Source: Phellopilus nigrolimitatus (lineage: Eukaryota; Basidiomycota; Agaricomycetes; Hymenochaetales; Hymenochaetaceae). Taken from it: a DNA stretch of 64,000 nt. The translations under genes and the position numbers were made by a program. The notes under the pieces are model-generated. The model was not told the DNA's origin. It ran no database searches and was given only the letters and a program-made list of their open reading frames with translations. The stretch spans positions 62,001-126,000 of the forward strand of contig JAJOHG010000024.1 of assembly GCA_021029095.1 (NCBI GenBank), written 5' to 3'. Shown piece by piece: positions 50,803 through 60,148 of this stretch; position 1 is the stretch's first letter, and each line of letters begins with the position of its first letter.

Positions 50803-51424
50803 CGAGCATCATTGGTACCATGGATCTTGTGTTCGGGTGCGTCATTGTGTCTCGCGGCGATTCCTCGTTTACTGATTCTAGATTTGAAATTATAGCGAGG
50901 TTGACCGGTAGTTTGAGCTTAGAGGTGTCACCGCGAATTGTAGATTATGTCCAAGCGATTTTGATCCTGGAAGCAATCAACAATTTTTTTTATATTAGCT
51001 CCCATTGCAAGTAAAATGCCTCTCTCGCTGCGGCTTGGAAAGAAAAATTGCATACTGTATTCCATCTCGAGCGTTTTTGGAAGACGCCGCCCGAATTAAA
51101 AAATGGATCCCATCACTATGATAGTAGGTAAGGTGATTTATGACTACTTGCATTGCAAATAGCGCAACCCTTGCTTTCTAAATTCACTATGTACAAGGAG
51201 TGGACTGTGGACAAGAAGACAGTGAGTCTTTTCTGTTACAAGCGACCGTTGGAAACTCCATCTATCACAAAACTGTGACGGCACCTACAGCACAATATCC
51301 CAAGATTAAGAATCCAACATGGCGCATTATTAGACGTAAATAGTGCTTTATGTGAACAATTGATACCATGTGTGTGTGAGAGAGAGAGAGGAAAGACTTC
51401 AGGAATTGTGAGAGACAATGCAGA
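50803..51424 (+). repeat. duplicated segment r, copy 2
   Basis: Begins at GCATCATTGGTACCATGG, matching the NDUFS2 sequence near 47058. It carries the last intron and terminal exon of NDUFS2 without the rest of the gene. The junction lies 13 bp after the stop codon of the CSTF2-hinge copy. It runs into F-box gene B. Confidence 0.85.
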
Positions 51425-53038
51425 CTAATCGTAAAGACCAAACTTTTTGAAAACGACATTTCTTTCTTGGCACATGGCCTCCGTCTGCGGCAAATGATAC
51501 TGTATCCAACTGCTATCCTGAATACTTAGCGAGAGCCTGCGTAACATCTTACTGGATGTCACAAGTTGACTGGCTGTCTTGTCCCATCCCGCTTCGTCAT
51601 CAGCCTTTCGACATTTGATCATTAGCTCCTCCACAGTGTCCGGTAGGGCGCTCATGAAATGGCTTGGAACAGGGTAGGTGCGATAATTCCAACTGATGTC
51701 CAGGACGAAAGATAGAACGTGAGTGCATGCGGCACAGAAAGTGGTCAACGCGTGAATATATTCACGGCCACTCGGAATAAAATGTGCTTCTACTGTCTGT
51801 GCATCCGACAGATATGGCGCGATGACGCGAATAAGCTCGAGATTGGTAGCGCAGTCCCCCAGGAAGCGGAAGAATTCCCAAGCCCAGCCGCGGACGCTCT
51901 CCGGTCGTCTCACGAGGGAAAGGAAAGGAAAGACTTGACCTTCTACGCAATTGAAGAATTTAATTGTGCTCCAAATTGATTTTTCTAATTCGGTAGCCGA
52001 CCCCGGGATGTCAGGATAACTAGTCAGGTCGCCGAGAGAGTCCTCTTCATCGTGTCGGTTCCGGGCCCAACCAGATAGCGTGATACTATCCAGCATGGGG
52101 AATCGAGGAACTGCCTTACACAGGCAAGAAAGAAGGGCAGGAATGTCGCCAATGAAACCCTTCGCAGTGTTTAAGAGGCGGAGCTCCTTCAATGATGGGA
52201 GCTCCGAGGTGGCCAACGCTGGCAGAATAGCCGTTAAGTCCTTTCCGAGAAAAGGAGCAGCCATTATCCAGAACGACTGCACGTTTGGCATGCGTCTCAG
52301 TAGGCATACAAATAAGTCTGTTGAATTCGATGGTAGCAACACGCGTACAGGCCATTCGTCATCCATGTAATCGAGGTGAATTATGGCGAGTTCATGAGTC
52401 CAAGGGCCAATAAACGGGTCTCGAAGGGCCCTCATGAGAGTCTCCGGTTCCATGTCCGAGATGCAACACACACGCCCTATTGATTTGCGTGCCGGATGGA
52501 ACCATGAGCGCTGAACAAGGCACAAGCTCTGGAGGTCGGAATTCAGCGCAACTGCGTTATCGAATGTCTGGGGGTCGCAAGATCGTCCGAGTGTCTCGGC
52601 ACGTAAAGCATGCAATTTCGTGGTCCGCTCGTGCTCGAAGATACCAACGAGGTCATCGAGGATAATGTGCCAGGGAAACCCCACTGCACTCGTAGCAGGG
52701 TGTGTGACAGAAGACGAATCCCTGTCTTGATTCTGGGACGACACCTCCGTCTGGCTCAGCGTGCCATCTGCACTGCGCTCTGGCGAGATTATCAGCTCGC
52801 GGCGATGTTCAGCGACACGCAGATAAATTTCATCCGTCGCTCCCAAAGTCACTTCTGCGGGGGAGAATGTCGGGTCGCGGAGAAGAGCGAGAAATAGATC
52901 GATAGCGGATGCTACGACATCGTGTGTGAGCACAAGGCTTGCGAGCAAGGCATCCGAATGTGTTAGGAATGGGATGCTGAGATTCAGCTTCTTGTCGAAT
53001 GCTCGACAATTCTCGTTGAGAGTCTCGATGCTGACCAT
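51425..53038 (-). CDS. F-box/LRR-like protein, paralogue B
   Basis: 537 residues, intronless, starting MVSIETLNENCRAFDKK. Same architecture as paralogue A, with shared blocks such as LRDPTFSPAEVTLGAT, FPWHIILDDLVGIFEHERTT and ELPSLKELRLLNTAKGF. The C-terminus is shortened (SSWIQYHLPQTEAMCQERN), having lost the ARPPDGSYNL segment of A and D. It has its own 5' flank: similarity to repeat p stops about ten bases upstream of the ATG and is replaced by an AT-rich sequence shared with the CSTF2-hinge promoters (about 53096-53144). Confidence 0.75.
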   Translation of the reverse strand: MVSIETLNENCRAFDKKLNLSIPFLTHSDALLASLVLTHDVVASAIDLFLALLRDPTFSPAEVTLGATDEIYLRVAEHRRELIISPERSADGTLSQTEVSSQNQDRDSSSVTHPATSAVGFPWHIILDDLVGIFEHERTTKLHALRAETLGRSCDPQTFDNAVALNSDLQSLCLVQRSWFHPARKSIGRVCCISDMEPETLMRALRDPFIGPWTHELAIIHLDYMDDEWPVRVLLPSNSTDLFVCLLRRMPNVQSFWIMAAPFLGKDLTAILPALATSELPSLKELRLLNTAKGFIGDIPALLSCLCKAVPRFPMLDSITLSGWARNRHDEEDSLGDLTSYPDIPGSATELEKSIWSTIKFFNCVEGQVFPFLSLVRRPESVRGWAWEFFRFLGDCATNLELIRVIAPYLSDAQTVEAHFIPSGREYIHALTTFCAACTHVLSFVLDISWNYRTYPVPSHFMSALPDTVEELMIKCRKADDEAGWDKTASQLVTSSKMLRRLSLSIQDSSWIQYHLPQTEAMCQERNVVFKKFGLYD

Positions 53039-53140
53039 AGTGGTATTAGGTTGACTTTGTTAAAAAAAAGTCTATGACTCGAGGTTGAGTACTGAGCAAT
53101 TATGTAAGTTATGTTGTAAACTTATCAATACTATCATTTG

Positions 53141-53613
53141 CTTTGTCATGCGCCACTGCGTGCTCGCGCGTGCTATAATTCCTCGTTTGTTGATTCTAGA
53201 TTCGACATTATAGTGAGGTTGACCGGTAGTTTGAGCTTAGAGGCATCTCCGAAAACTGTAGATTATGACCAAGCAACTCTGATCTGGAAGCAATCAAGAA
53301 AGCTTTTTAAACAAGTTCCTAGTGCTAGTGAAATGCCCCTGTCGCTTGAAACTTTGCTTACTGTATTCCGTCTCAACGGTTTTTGGAATATACCGCCCGT
53401 TTTAAGTCGAATTCAAGAATGGTTTCTTTAACCATGATATTAAGTAAGATGATTTATGGCTACTTGCATTGCAGATAACGAGGAATAAGAAATCAACATG
53501 GTGCAGGGCCTGATATCATCGGACGTAAGCGCAGTGCTTCAGATTAGGACATCAGTGTCATGAGCATTGATGAAGGGAGAAACGACTTCGGGACATCGGA
53601 GAGGCAAAATAGA
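53141..53613 (+). repeat. duplicated segment r, copy 3 (most diverged)
   Basis: Starts with TTTGTCATGCGCCACTGCGTGCTCGCG, matching the NDUFS2 exon near 47018 in part. It then has GTGAGGTTGACCGGTAGTTT and GTAGATTATGACCAAGC. It is shorter and more diverged than copies 1 and 2, and leads into F-box gene C. Confidence 0.8.
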
Positions 53614-55230
53614 CTATTCATGAAGACCAATCGTTCTGAACTCGACACACCTTTCCTGGCACATAGCCTTTGTCTGCGGCCAGGAGGTCTGCTCAGTAAA
53701 TAAGTGCCTTCGACGAGGACGGGGCGCGACACCGAATGACAGACTACGTAGCTTCCTCCTGGATGCCACGAATCGACTGGCCGTCTCATCCCATTCCTCT
53801 CCATCATCTACGTATAGACATCGCACCGTAACGTCTTCCACAGTGTCTGGTAAGAGGTCCATGAAGTGGCTTGAAACAGGCTCGGGATGGCTGTCATGCC
53901 TGATGTCCAGGAAGAAAGATTGAACATGAATGCATTTAGCACAGAAAGCGTCCACTGCTTCCCAGCTATCCGAATCAAAGCGCACTTCTACTGTCTGCGC
54001 ATCTGGTAGATATGGTGCAATGACACGGACAAGCTTGAGGTCGACAGAGCAGCTCTCTCGGAAGCGGAAGCACTCCCAAGCCCAGGTGCGCACACTCTCC
54101 GGTCGTTTCACAAGGGAAATAAAGGGAAAGACCCGGCGATCTACGCAACTGAAGAACTTGACTGTGCTCCATATAGATTTTTCTAATTCAGTTGCCGACC
54201 CTGGGCGCTTAGGATAGCTAGTCAGATCGCCGGGAGAGTCCTCTTCTTCATCGTGTCGGTTCCGGGCCCAACCAGATAGCGTGATACTATCCAGCATGGG
54301 GAATCGAGGAACTGCCTTACATAGGCAAGAAAGAAGGGCAGGGATGTCGCCAATGAAACCCTCCGCAGTGTTTAAGAGGCGGAGCTCCCTCAACGATGGG
54401 AGCTCCGAGGTGGCCAGCGCTGGCAGAATAGCCGTTAGGTCCTTTCCGAGAAAAGGAGTAGCCATTATCCAGAACGACTGCACGTTAGGCACTCGCCTCA
54501 GTAGACGTTCAAAGAGGTCGGTTGATTTCGATGGTTGCGGCGCACCTGCAGTCGATTCGCCATCGAGGTGAATTATGGCGAGTTCGCGAGTCCAGGGACC
54601 AGCAAGCGGGTCTCGAAGGGCCCTCATGAGCGTGTCCGGTTCCATGTCCGGGATGCAGCACGCACGCCCTATTGCTTTGCGTGCCGGATGGGACCATGAG
54701 CGCTGAACAAGGCTCAAGCTCCGGAGGTCGGAATTCAGCGCAACTGCGTTATCGAATGTCTGAGAATTGGAAGATCCTTCGAGTGTCTCGGCACGTAAAG
54801 CATGCAATTTCGTGGTCCGCTCGTGTTCGAAGATGCCAACGATGCCATCAAGGATAATGTGCCAGGGGAACTGTACTGAACGTGTGGCAAGACGTGTGAC
54901 AGAGGACGAACTCCTGTCCTGATTCCGAGGCGACGCCTCCGTCTGGTTGAGCGTGTCATCTGCACTACGCTCTGGCGAGACTATCAGCTTGCGGCGATGT
55001 TCCGCGACGCGTAGATAGATATCATCCGTCACTCCCAATGTCACTTCTGCGGGTGAGAATGTCGGGTCGCGGAGAAGAGCGAGGAATAGATCGATAGCGG
55101 ATGCTACGACATCGTGTGTGAGCACAAGGCTTGCGAGCAAGGCATCCGAATGTGTTACGAACGGGATGCTGAGATTCAGCCTTTTGTCAAATGCTCGATA
55201 ATTCTCGTTGAAAGTCTCGATGCTGGCCAT
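53614..55230 (-). CDS. F-box/LRR-like protein, paralogue C
   Basis: 538 residues, intronless, starting MASIETFNENYRAFDKR. The N-terminal two thirds follow A and D. The C-terminal third is diverged: DKRVFPFISLVKRPESVRTW-like segments, then KLVRVIAPYLPDAQTVEVRF and TVEDVTVRCLYVDDGEEWDE. A few residues are missing in the middle (LDGESTAGAPQPSKS where A has LDYMDDEWPVHVPLPP). It is open throughout. The upstream repeat p is the same as in A and D. Confidence 0.75.
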   Translation of the reverse strand: MASIETFNENYRAFDKRLNLSIPFVTHSDALLASLVLTHDVVASAIDLFLALLRDPTFSPAEVTLGVTDDIYLRVAEHRRKLIVSPERSADDTLNQTEASPRNQDRSSSSVTRLATRSVQFPWHIILDGIVGIFEHERTTKLHALRAETLEGSSNSQTFDNAVALNSDLRSLSLVQRSWSHPARKAIGRACCIPDMEPDTLMRALRDPLAGPWTRELAIIHLDGESTAGAPQPSKSTDLFERLLRRVPNVQSFWIMATPFLGKDLTAILPALATSELPSLRELRLLNTAEGFIGDIPALLSCLCKAVPRFPMLDSITLSGWARNRHDEEEDSPGDLTSYPKRPGSATELEKSIWSTVKFFSCVDRRVFPFISLVKRPESVRTWAWECFRFRESCSVDLKLVRVIAPYLPDAQTVEVRFDSDSWEAVDAFCAKCIHVQSFFLDIRHDSHPEPVSSHFMDLLPDTVEDVTVRCLYVDDGEEWDETASRFVASRRKLRSLSFGVAPRPRRRHLFTEQTSWPQTKAMCQERCVEFRTIGLHE

Positions 55231-55628
55231 GGTGGTGTAAGGAAGACTTTGCTAGCATACCATAGCGACAGCCAGATTTATGTGTACACCTCTTTACGTA
55301 AGGATTTTTTTGTCTTTATCTTCGATTGCCAGGTAGTTCGATGTCTAGTTCTAATCGCGGTGAATTCACCAGGCAACATTACATCGTACCACATCGCAAA
55401 AGCAATCTGTAAATTCCGGTAACGCGTCCGACGTGTCAGGATCCGACTCGGTAGAATATAAGATGCCTATGGGCCCTACTATAGGACTCTCTGAGGATCA
55501 GTTCATAGACCTATTCATCAAACCGCAGGGATTTCTATTATGTGCACGTACCGGCCATGTCAGGTCACAGATGCACAAAAGATCTCTTAAAGCAAGCGGT
55601 GAAACGTATTGAGGATCTCAGGAGGCGG
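55231..55628. repeat. duplicated 5'-flanking repeat p, copy 2
   Basis: About 400 bp upstream of F-box gene C, closely matching 49312-49700 and ending at the same GAGGATCTCAGGAGGCGG marker. Confidence 0.8.
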
Positions 55629-56983
55629 CACGTCAGGTCAAGCTCCTCCTTCGAATTTGTACTCGGCGGACTCGTATAAATCATTTGTGGCCCGCACGTA
55701 GCCCTTTCGCATTGTCTCGTTCTCCTGCAGCATTACCAGAGCTAGAAGTAGAAAAGGTGGGAGTCGAAATGCAAGTAGGCCTGCATCCATAACACTGCAC
55801 ACCCCAAATCCGGCGAATTTCGCCATAAAGCGGAAAACGTCCTTGCCACTTTAGTAGCTAAGTATGGGATTGTTCGCATTCTGACAGGCATGGCGAAATT
55901 CGCCATGTGTCGGGCTCTCAGAGAGCGCAGTGTCGACGGAATGAACACGGTCATGAACCCTACGAAGTTGAGGTCTCGCAACGACTCTGGCGCAAGGAGA
56001 GAGGGTGACTCGTTTTCGGCGTCATTGGCGAGCGGTCCGCGCACCACTCTCGATCGTCTCCCATACCCCCGTTTGTCATTAACCAATAGGACTGTTATTT
56101 ACTTATCGTTTATCTCCTTTTATCATCCTCCCTTTATCTCGTAGAGTAAATAGCTTTTCCGAAAGCCCGAAAACATTAGCATAAAAAGAAGCTTTATTCT
56201 TTCGCCCACCTCAGACGTTCGCACTGCCACGCGATCGACTGAGGTGAGCTCTTGTTATTATACAGTTTCTATTATACTTTTACTTATTAGACTATTAAAC
56301 TAGCTTACCGTGTATTAGGTTAGTTTACTATGATAGACGTTCGCACTGCCGCGCGATCGACTGAGCTTACCGTGTATTAGGTTGTCTCTCGCGCGGACCC
56401 GGTCTCACCCTACAACATTATATAATGTTGAGTAATTAAATTATCTTCGAAGCCATCTGGGACACATATGGGACTTCTGTAACACCTGTGACCTCTTGAT
56501 AGGATAGTGCATATATACTGTCAACCTCGAGATCTGTTCAAATTCTCCTTCATATAATGTCATGTTTACGTTACATACATATTCTCCTCTCATTATATGA
56601 AAAATAAGTGCAGATCCAAAGGGAGAAAATGAGTGCAGAAGGCAGAATGGATTGTGTCACACCAAGTTGCAGTTACCAGTTTAGTACAATTTGACAGTAT
56701 TTTGAGAAATACTGAGCCTGGCTGGCTCACACTTGGTATACAGTACTTTGGTATGCATTAAAGCTCAAAATCACAAAAATAATGAGAAAAAACGGTTGAG
56801 AAATGGGTGTTCTAGGCAGGTGTCCCATTGAGTGGTGGTGTCCCATTGACCGGTGAATGACTGTACACTTTGTATTCGTGGGAGAGTTGAAATTGCCTAA
56901 TGATCTGCACTTGAAAGTTGTACAGAGTAACAACGTCATCACCACACCGCACACAACATCCGCTCTTTCCCCAGCACGCAAAA
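55629..56983. repeat. intergenic DNA with direct repeats and a small palindrome
   Basis: No convincing gene; a minus-strand frame at 55742-56086 has no recognisable features. A 31-bp unit (GACGTTCGCACTGCC, then A or G, then CGCGATCGACTGAG) occurs at about 56214-56244 and again near 56337-56367. The sequence CTTACCGTGTATTAGGTT also occurs twice. A perfect short palindrome, CATGGCGAAATTCGCCATG, lies near 55889-55907. The right end is the DPM3 promoter region. Confidence 0.5.
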
Positions 56984-57463
56984 ATGACTCGAGCGACGCG
57001 CTTCACGAGCTATGCCGGCGTGCTCTTCACGCTCTACGCGCTCGTCTGGTTCTCCGTCATTAAGGTCCCGTTCGTCGACGCGCACGTCACGGACGAGCTC
57101 CTGCCAGTAGTGCGTACACGTGTTCGTGCCCTCTGTGCCTCATCCACGCTGACTGAACCGATCCCGCGCAGCTCCCCTGGTGGCTCCTCGTGTCTTTCGG
57201 GTCGTATTCGCTTGGGTCGCTGGGGGTCGGGCTGTACACGTTCAACGACGTGCCAGACGCGTACGAGGGGCTCATGAAGGTACGTGTCTGCCCTCTCTTC
57301 GTTTCTTTGCTACTTCGCTAGTGGACATGACTAGCTGCTACTGTTTTTCTTTCTACCCCGACGTGTGACGAGCTGTGATGCTGATTCTACCTGTCGTACG
57401 TGCCTGCAGGAAATCGCCGAGGCGAAGAACGACCTGCGCGCAAAGGGCGTCACAGTCGATTGA
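56984..57463 (+). CDS. DPM3: dolichol-phosphate mannosyltransferase subunit 3
   Basis: ER membrane subunit that anchors and stabilises the catalytic DPM1 in dolichol-phosphate-mannose synthesis for N-glycans, O-mannosylation and GPI anchors. Three exons: 56984-57109, 57172-57279 and 57410-57463; 95 residues. Two membrane helices: FTSYAGVLFTLYALVWFSVI, and WWLLVSFGSYSLGSLGVGLY after the LLPVLPWW loop. The C-terminal cytosolic segment, EIAEAKNDLRAKGVTVD, matches the family's short helix that contacts DPM1. Length and layout match known DPM3. It converges with the intact CSTF2-hinge gene. A fragment of its exon 1 is found inverted at about 62080-62210. Confidence 0.9.
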
Positions 57464-57638
57464 GCACGACGCTTTCGTGCATCTCCGAACGCCTTATCCG
57501 TGCAAAATCCCTCTTCCGTCGTCGTCTTTCCCGCGCACGCGAGACAAATCTGCGAGTGTGAACTATGGCTGTCGCGATATCCGAATTTAAGGCTGCTGCG
57601 AAGCTCCTGCTCTTTACGTGCTGCCCTTCCTTTTTGAT

Positions 57639-58538
57639 TACTCTGTTGGCAATCCAAGCGTTGCGCGCTGTGGTAGATAATTATTAGCCGGCTCACACGG
57701 ACACAATTCTGTATTTAGCATACCAGCTGTATTGTAATGGCACGCTCCTGCGGCGGGAGGCGGTTCACCTGCTCGGGCGTCATCGAAATCACACGCATGA
57801 TCATTTCCTGAGTTTCATGTCCGGAAGTAAGCACAAACGGAAAGCAGTTATACGGATGAAAGACAAGCAACGAAGCAGACGGTATACGCACCTTCTGCTC
57901 GTCCGGGACGCTCCCCAGCGCGCCCAGCACACCCGCACCCGGTGGCGCCTGTGCAGGCGCGGGCGGGCCGCGCGGGGGCTGCTGGTATTGCGGCGCGCCC
58001 AGCGCAGGATATGGCTGGGACGGCGGAACGTGCGCGTACTGGCCCGCATACCCGTTCTGCGGTGGGTAGCCCGGGAACGGCGGGTATGCCGGGGTCTGGC
58101 CCGCGGGCGGGGGCGTCGGGCGGTACGCCGCCTGCGTCTGCGCCTGCACGAGCGCCGCGGCCGAGGCTGCGGGTACCGTCTGGGGCGGGGCGGCCTGTGC
58201 GGGCGCCGAATACGTCACCAGCGTTTTCTGCCGGAGTCGCTCTTCGTCAGTGTCGCGTGCAGGAGGAGGAAGGGGGAGGGGGAGGAGGCGGGGCGCACCT
58301 GCAGGACCTCGAGGTTCACGATGCCCAGCTTGACCATGAGCGGCACGAGCGCGTACCCGATCTGCGGCTGCGCGTTGAGGATCGCGCGCGCCTGGTCGGG
58401 GGTCGTTTTCTGCGCGGGCACACGCGCGGCTTAGCGCTAGTAACTATTGGATAGGATATGCGGCGGACTTGCCTGCAGCTGGGTGAGCAGCTCGAGGAGC
58501 TGTTCCTCCGGGAGCACTACGGCGGCGGCCGTGGACAT
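57639..58538 (-). CDS. CSTF2-type hinge / C-terminal domain protein, intact copy
   Basis: Likely pre-mRNA 3'-end processing partner related to CstF-64/Rna15 but without an RRM. It starts MSTAAAVVLPEEQLLELLTQ at 58538. Five exons mirror the copy at 49910-50789. The hinge-like segment reads KTTPDQARAILNAQPQIGYA, then LVPLMVKLGIVNLEVLQ. The middle is Pro/Gln/Tyr-rich (GYPPQNGYAGQYAHVPPSQP). The C-terminal helical domain, MTPEQVNRLPPQERAITIQL followed by RATLGLPTE, resembles the CstF-64 C-terminus. Intron 1 is a GC-AG intron (CAG|GCAAGT). Reading frame is intact through exon 3, unlike the plus-strand copy. The symbol is withheld because the RRM half is absent. Confidence 0.82.
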
Positions 58539-58783
58539 TCTAATAGTGCTGAAGCAGCTTGCTTGGGATCTGGACACGGCGAACGCGTCGTCTTCCTTTC
58601 CTTCTTGTAAGAATTACAGCAGCAGAACGTCTTCGAGGTTTACTTAGACTCAGAGGAGACTCAGGAGAATAGTGAACACAAAAGAAATGATAGTATTGGT
58701 AAGATTACAAAGCAAAACTTACATAATTGTTGAGTACTAAACGGCCTTCGTCTCGCACATAAGAACTCTATCATCAAACACAG

Positions 58784-59269
58784 ATGGCAAATATCGCTCA
58801 CTTCACTTTAAACCGCCTGAAATCTCCATCTGCCGCTCGTGGGCTGTGCGAAAGTGAATCAAAGCTGGTCAACTCATCTTTCATCACTTCTACATGTATA
58901 AGGCATATCTACGAAGAACCCGCAAAACAGGGTCTTCGTGTTTTCGTAACTTATTCGATATCAGCTAACCTGATAGTATTCTCAGATGTGATCGGTCTCA
59001 ATTTGGACCCATTGGCTCGTCTATGGAACGCGATCACGGAGACTAACGTGGCTTTTGAGACGATACAAATAGAAGTTTGTCTGTATCTCCTACCCGGCAT
59101 GTTAAGTCTTTTCAAGTCCTTGTTTATCTGGATTCCGTTCCACTGGAATGAAGGCGCTCTCAATCTTGTTGCCTACTTGCGCCGCATTTTTCAATTGTAC
59201 AAGCATACGCAGCTCATCATATCCTCGTTTTTGCCTCGGTCTGAGAAGGAATGCAGTGGTAGTTTGTGA
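58784..59269 (+). CDS. uncertain 161-codon open frame in duplicated region
   Basis: An ATG-initiated frame between the CSTF2-hinge promoter and the copia fragment. Its product would contain hydrophobic stretches (for example VCLYLLPGMLSLFKSLFIW) and a C-terminal FLPRSEKECSGSL. No family was recognised and no paralogue was seen in the other duplicated units. Low GC and isolation make chance or a decayed gene likely. Confidence 0.25.
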   Translation: MANIAHFTLNRLKSPSAARGLCESESKLVNSSFITSTCIRHIYEEPAKQGLRVFVTYSISANLIVFSDVIGLNLDPLARLWNAITETNVAFETIQIEVCLYLLPGMLSLFKSLFIWIPFHWNEGALNLVAYLRRIFQLYKHTQLIISSFLPRSEKECSGSL

Positions 59270-59411
59270 TGGTTCATCCGCGCGCCGACTAATCGTGGTG
59301 CAGCGAGCCTCGTGCTCGCAGAGCCGAGACGCTGCACTCGCGGCAGCACGTCCGAGCACGCAACCGGTGCGCGCGGGACCGGGCTCCGCCGGCTTGCGCT
59401 CCAACTCCCCC

Positions 59412-59743
59412 TCAAGCCGAGAGGAGTCCGAGCGCGGCGGCGAAATGCTTGACTTTGAAAGACGGGAGCGGCTTCGTGAGCACGTCAGCAACCATGTCGG
59501 CGGTCGGGCAGTAGATTAGTTTGATTGTGCCGTTATCGCAGACCCAGCGAAGAAAGTAGTAGCGGATGTCGATATGCTTTGTGCGTGCATGGTATTGGTG
59601 GTCCTTCGTAAGCGCAATGGCGGATTGGTTGTCGGAGAAGAGAACCGTCGGCCCCGCGAGCGGCGCGAAGACCTGTGCGATGAGCTGGCGGAGCCAGATC
59701 GCTTCCTTCGCCGCGTGCGTGGCTGCGACGTATTCTTGAATAC
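59412..59743 (-). mobile_element. Ty1/copia retrotransposon fragment (RNase H 3' end of pol)
   Basis: On the minus strand the frame reads EYVAATHAAKEAIWLRQLIA, then PTVLFSDNQSAIALTKDHQY, HARTKHIDIRYYFLRW, and CPTADMVADVLTKPLPS. This is the classical copia RNase H C-terminus, including the SDNQSAI and TKHIDIRYYF motifs, and it stops at 59412-59414. A purine-rich TTGAGGGGGAG tract, typical of a polypurine tract, follows immediately. The 5' side is cut off at about 59743, where the sequence passes into the F-box flanking repeat p. No integrase, reverse transcriptase or paired LTRs are present in the window, so this is a remnant. Confidence 0.88.
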
Positions 59744-59756
59744 TACGCGACCAAAC

Positions 59757-60148
59757 GTTGATACCTCAATACGTTTCACCGCTTGCTTTAAGAGATCTTC
59801 TCTGCATCCGTGACCTGACATGGCCGGTACGTGCACATAGTAGAAATCCCTGCGGTTTGATGAATAGGTATATGAACTGTTCCTTGGAGAGTCCTATAGT
59901 AGGGCCCATAGGCATCTTATATTCTACTGAGTCGGATCCTGACACGTCGGACGCGTTACCGGAATTTACAGATTGCTTTCGCGATGTGGTACAATGTAAA
60001 GTTGCCTGGTGAACTTACCGCGATTAGAACTAGACAGTAGAACTACCTGGCAAACGAAGATAAAGACAAAAAAATCCTTACGTAAAGAGGTGTACACATA
60101 AATCTGGCTGTCGCTGTGGTATGCTAGCAAAGTCTTCCTTACACCACC
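59757..60148. repeat. duplicated 5'-flanking repeat p, copy 3 (inverted)
   Basis: Reverse-complement match to 49312-49700, upstream of F-box gene D. The distal end joins copia-derived sequence at about 59745. Confidence 0.8.

Noticed and set aside
55887..55909. Palindrome CATGGCGAAATTCGCCATG as a terminator or operator
   Set aside because: Isolated, not adjacent to a transcript start or end, and such bacterial-style elements are not expected in a fungal genome.
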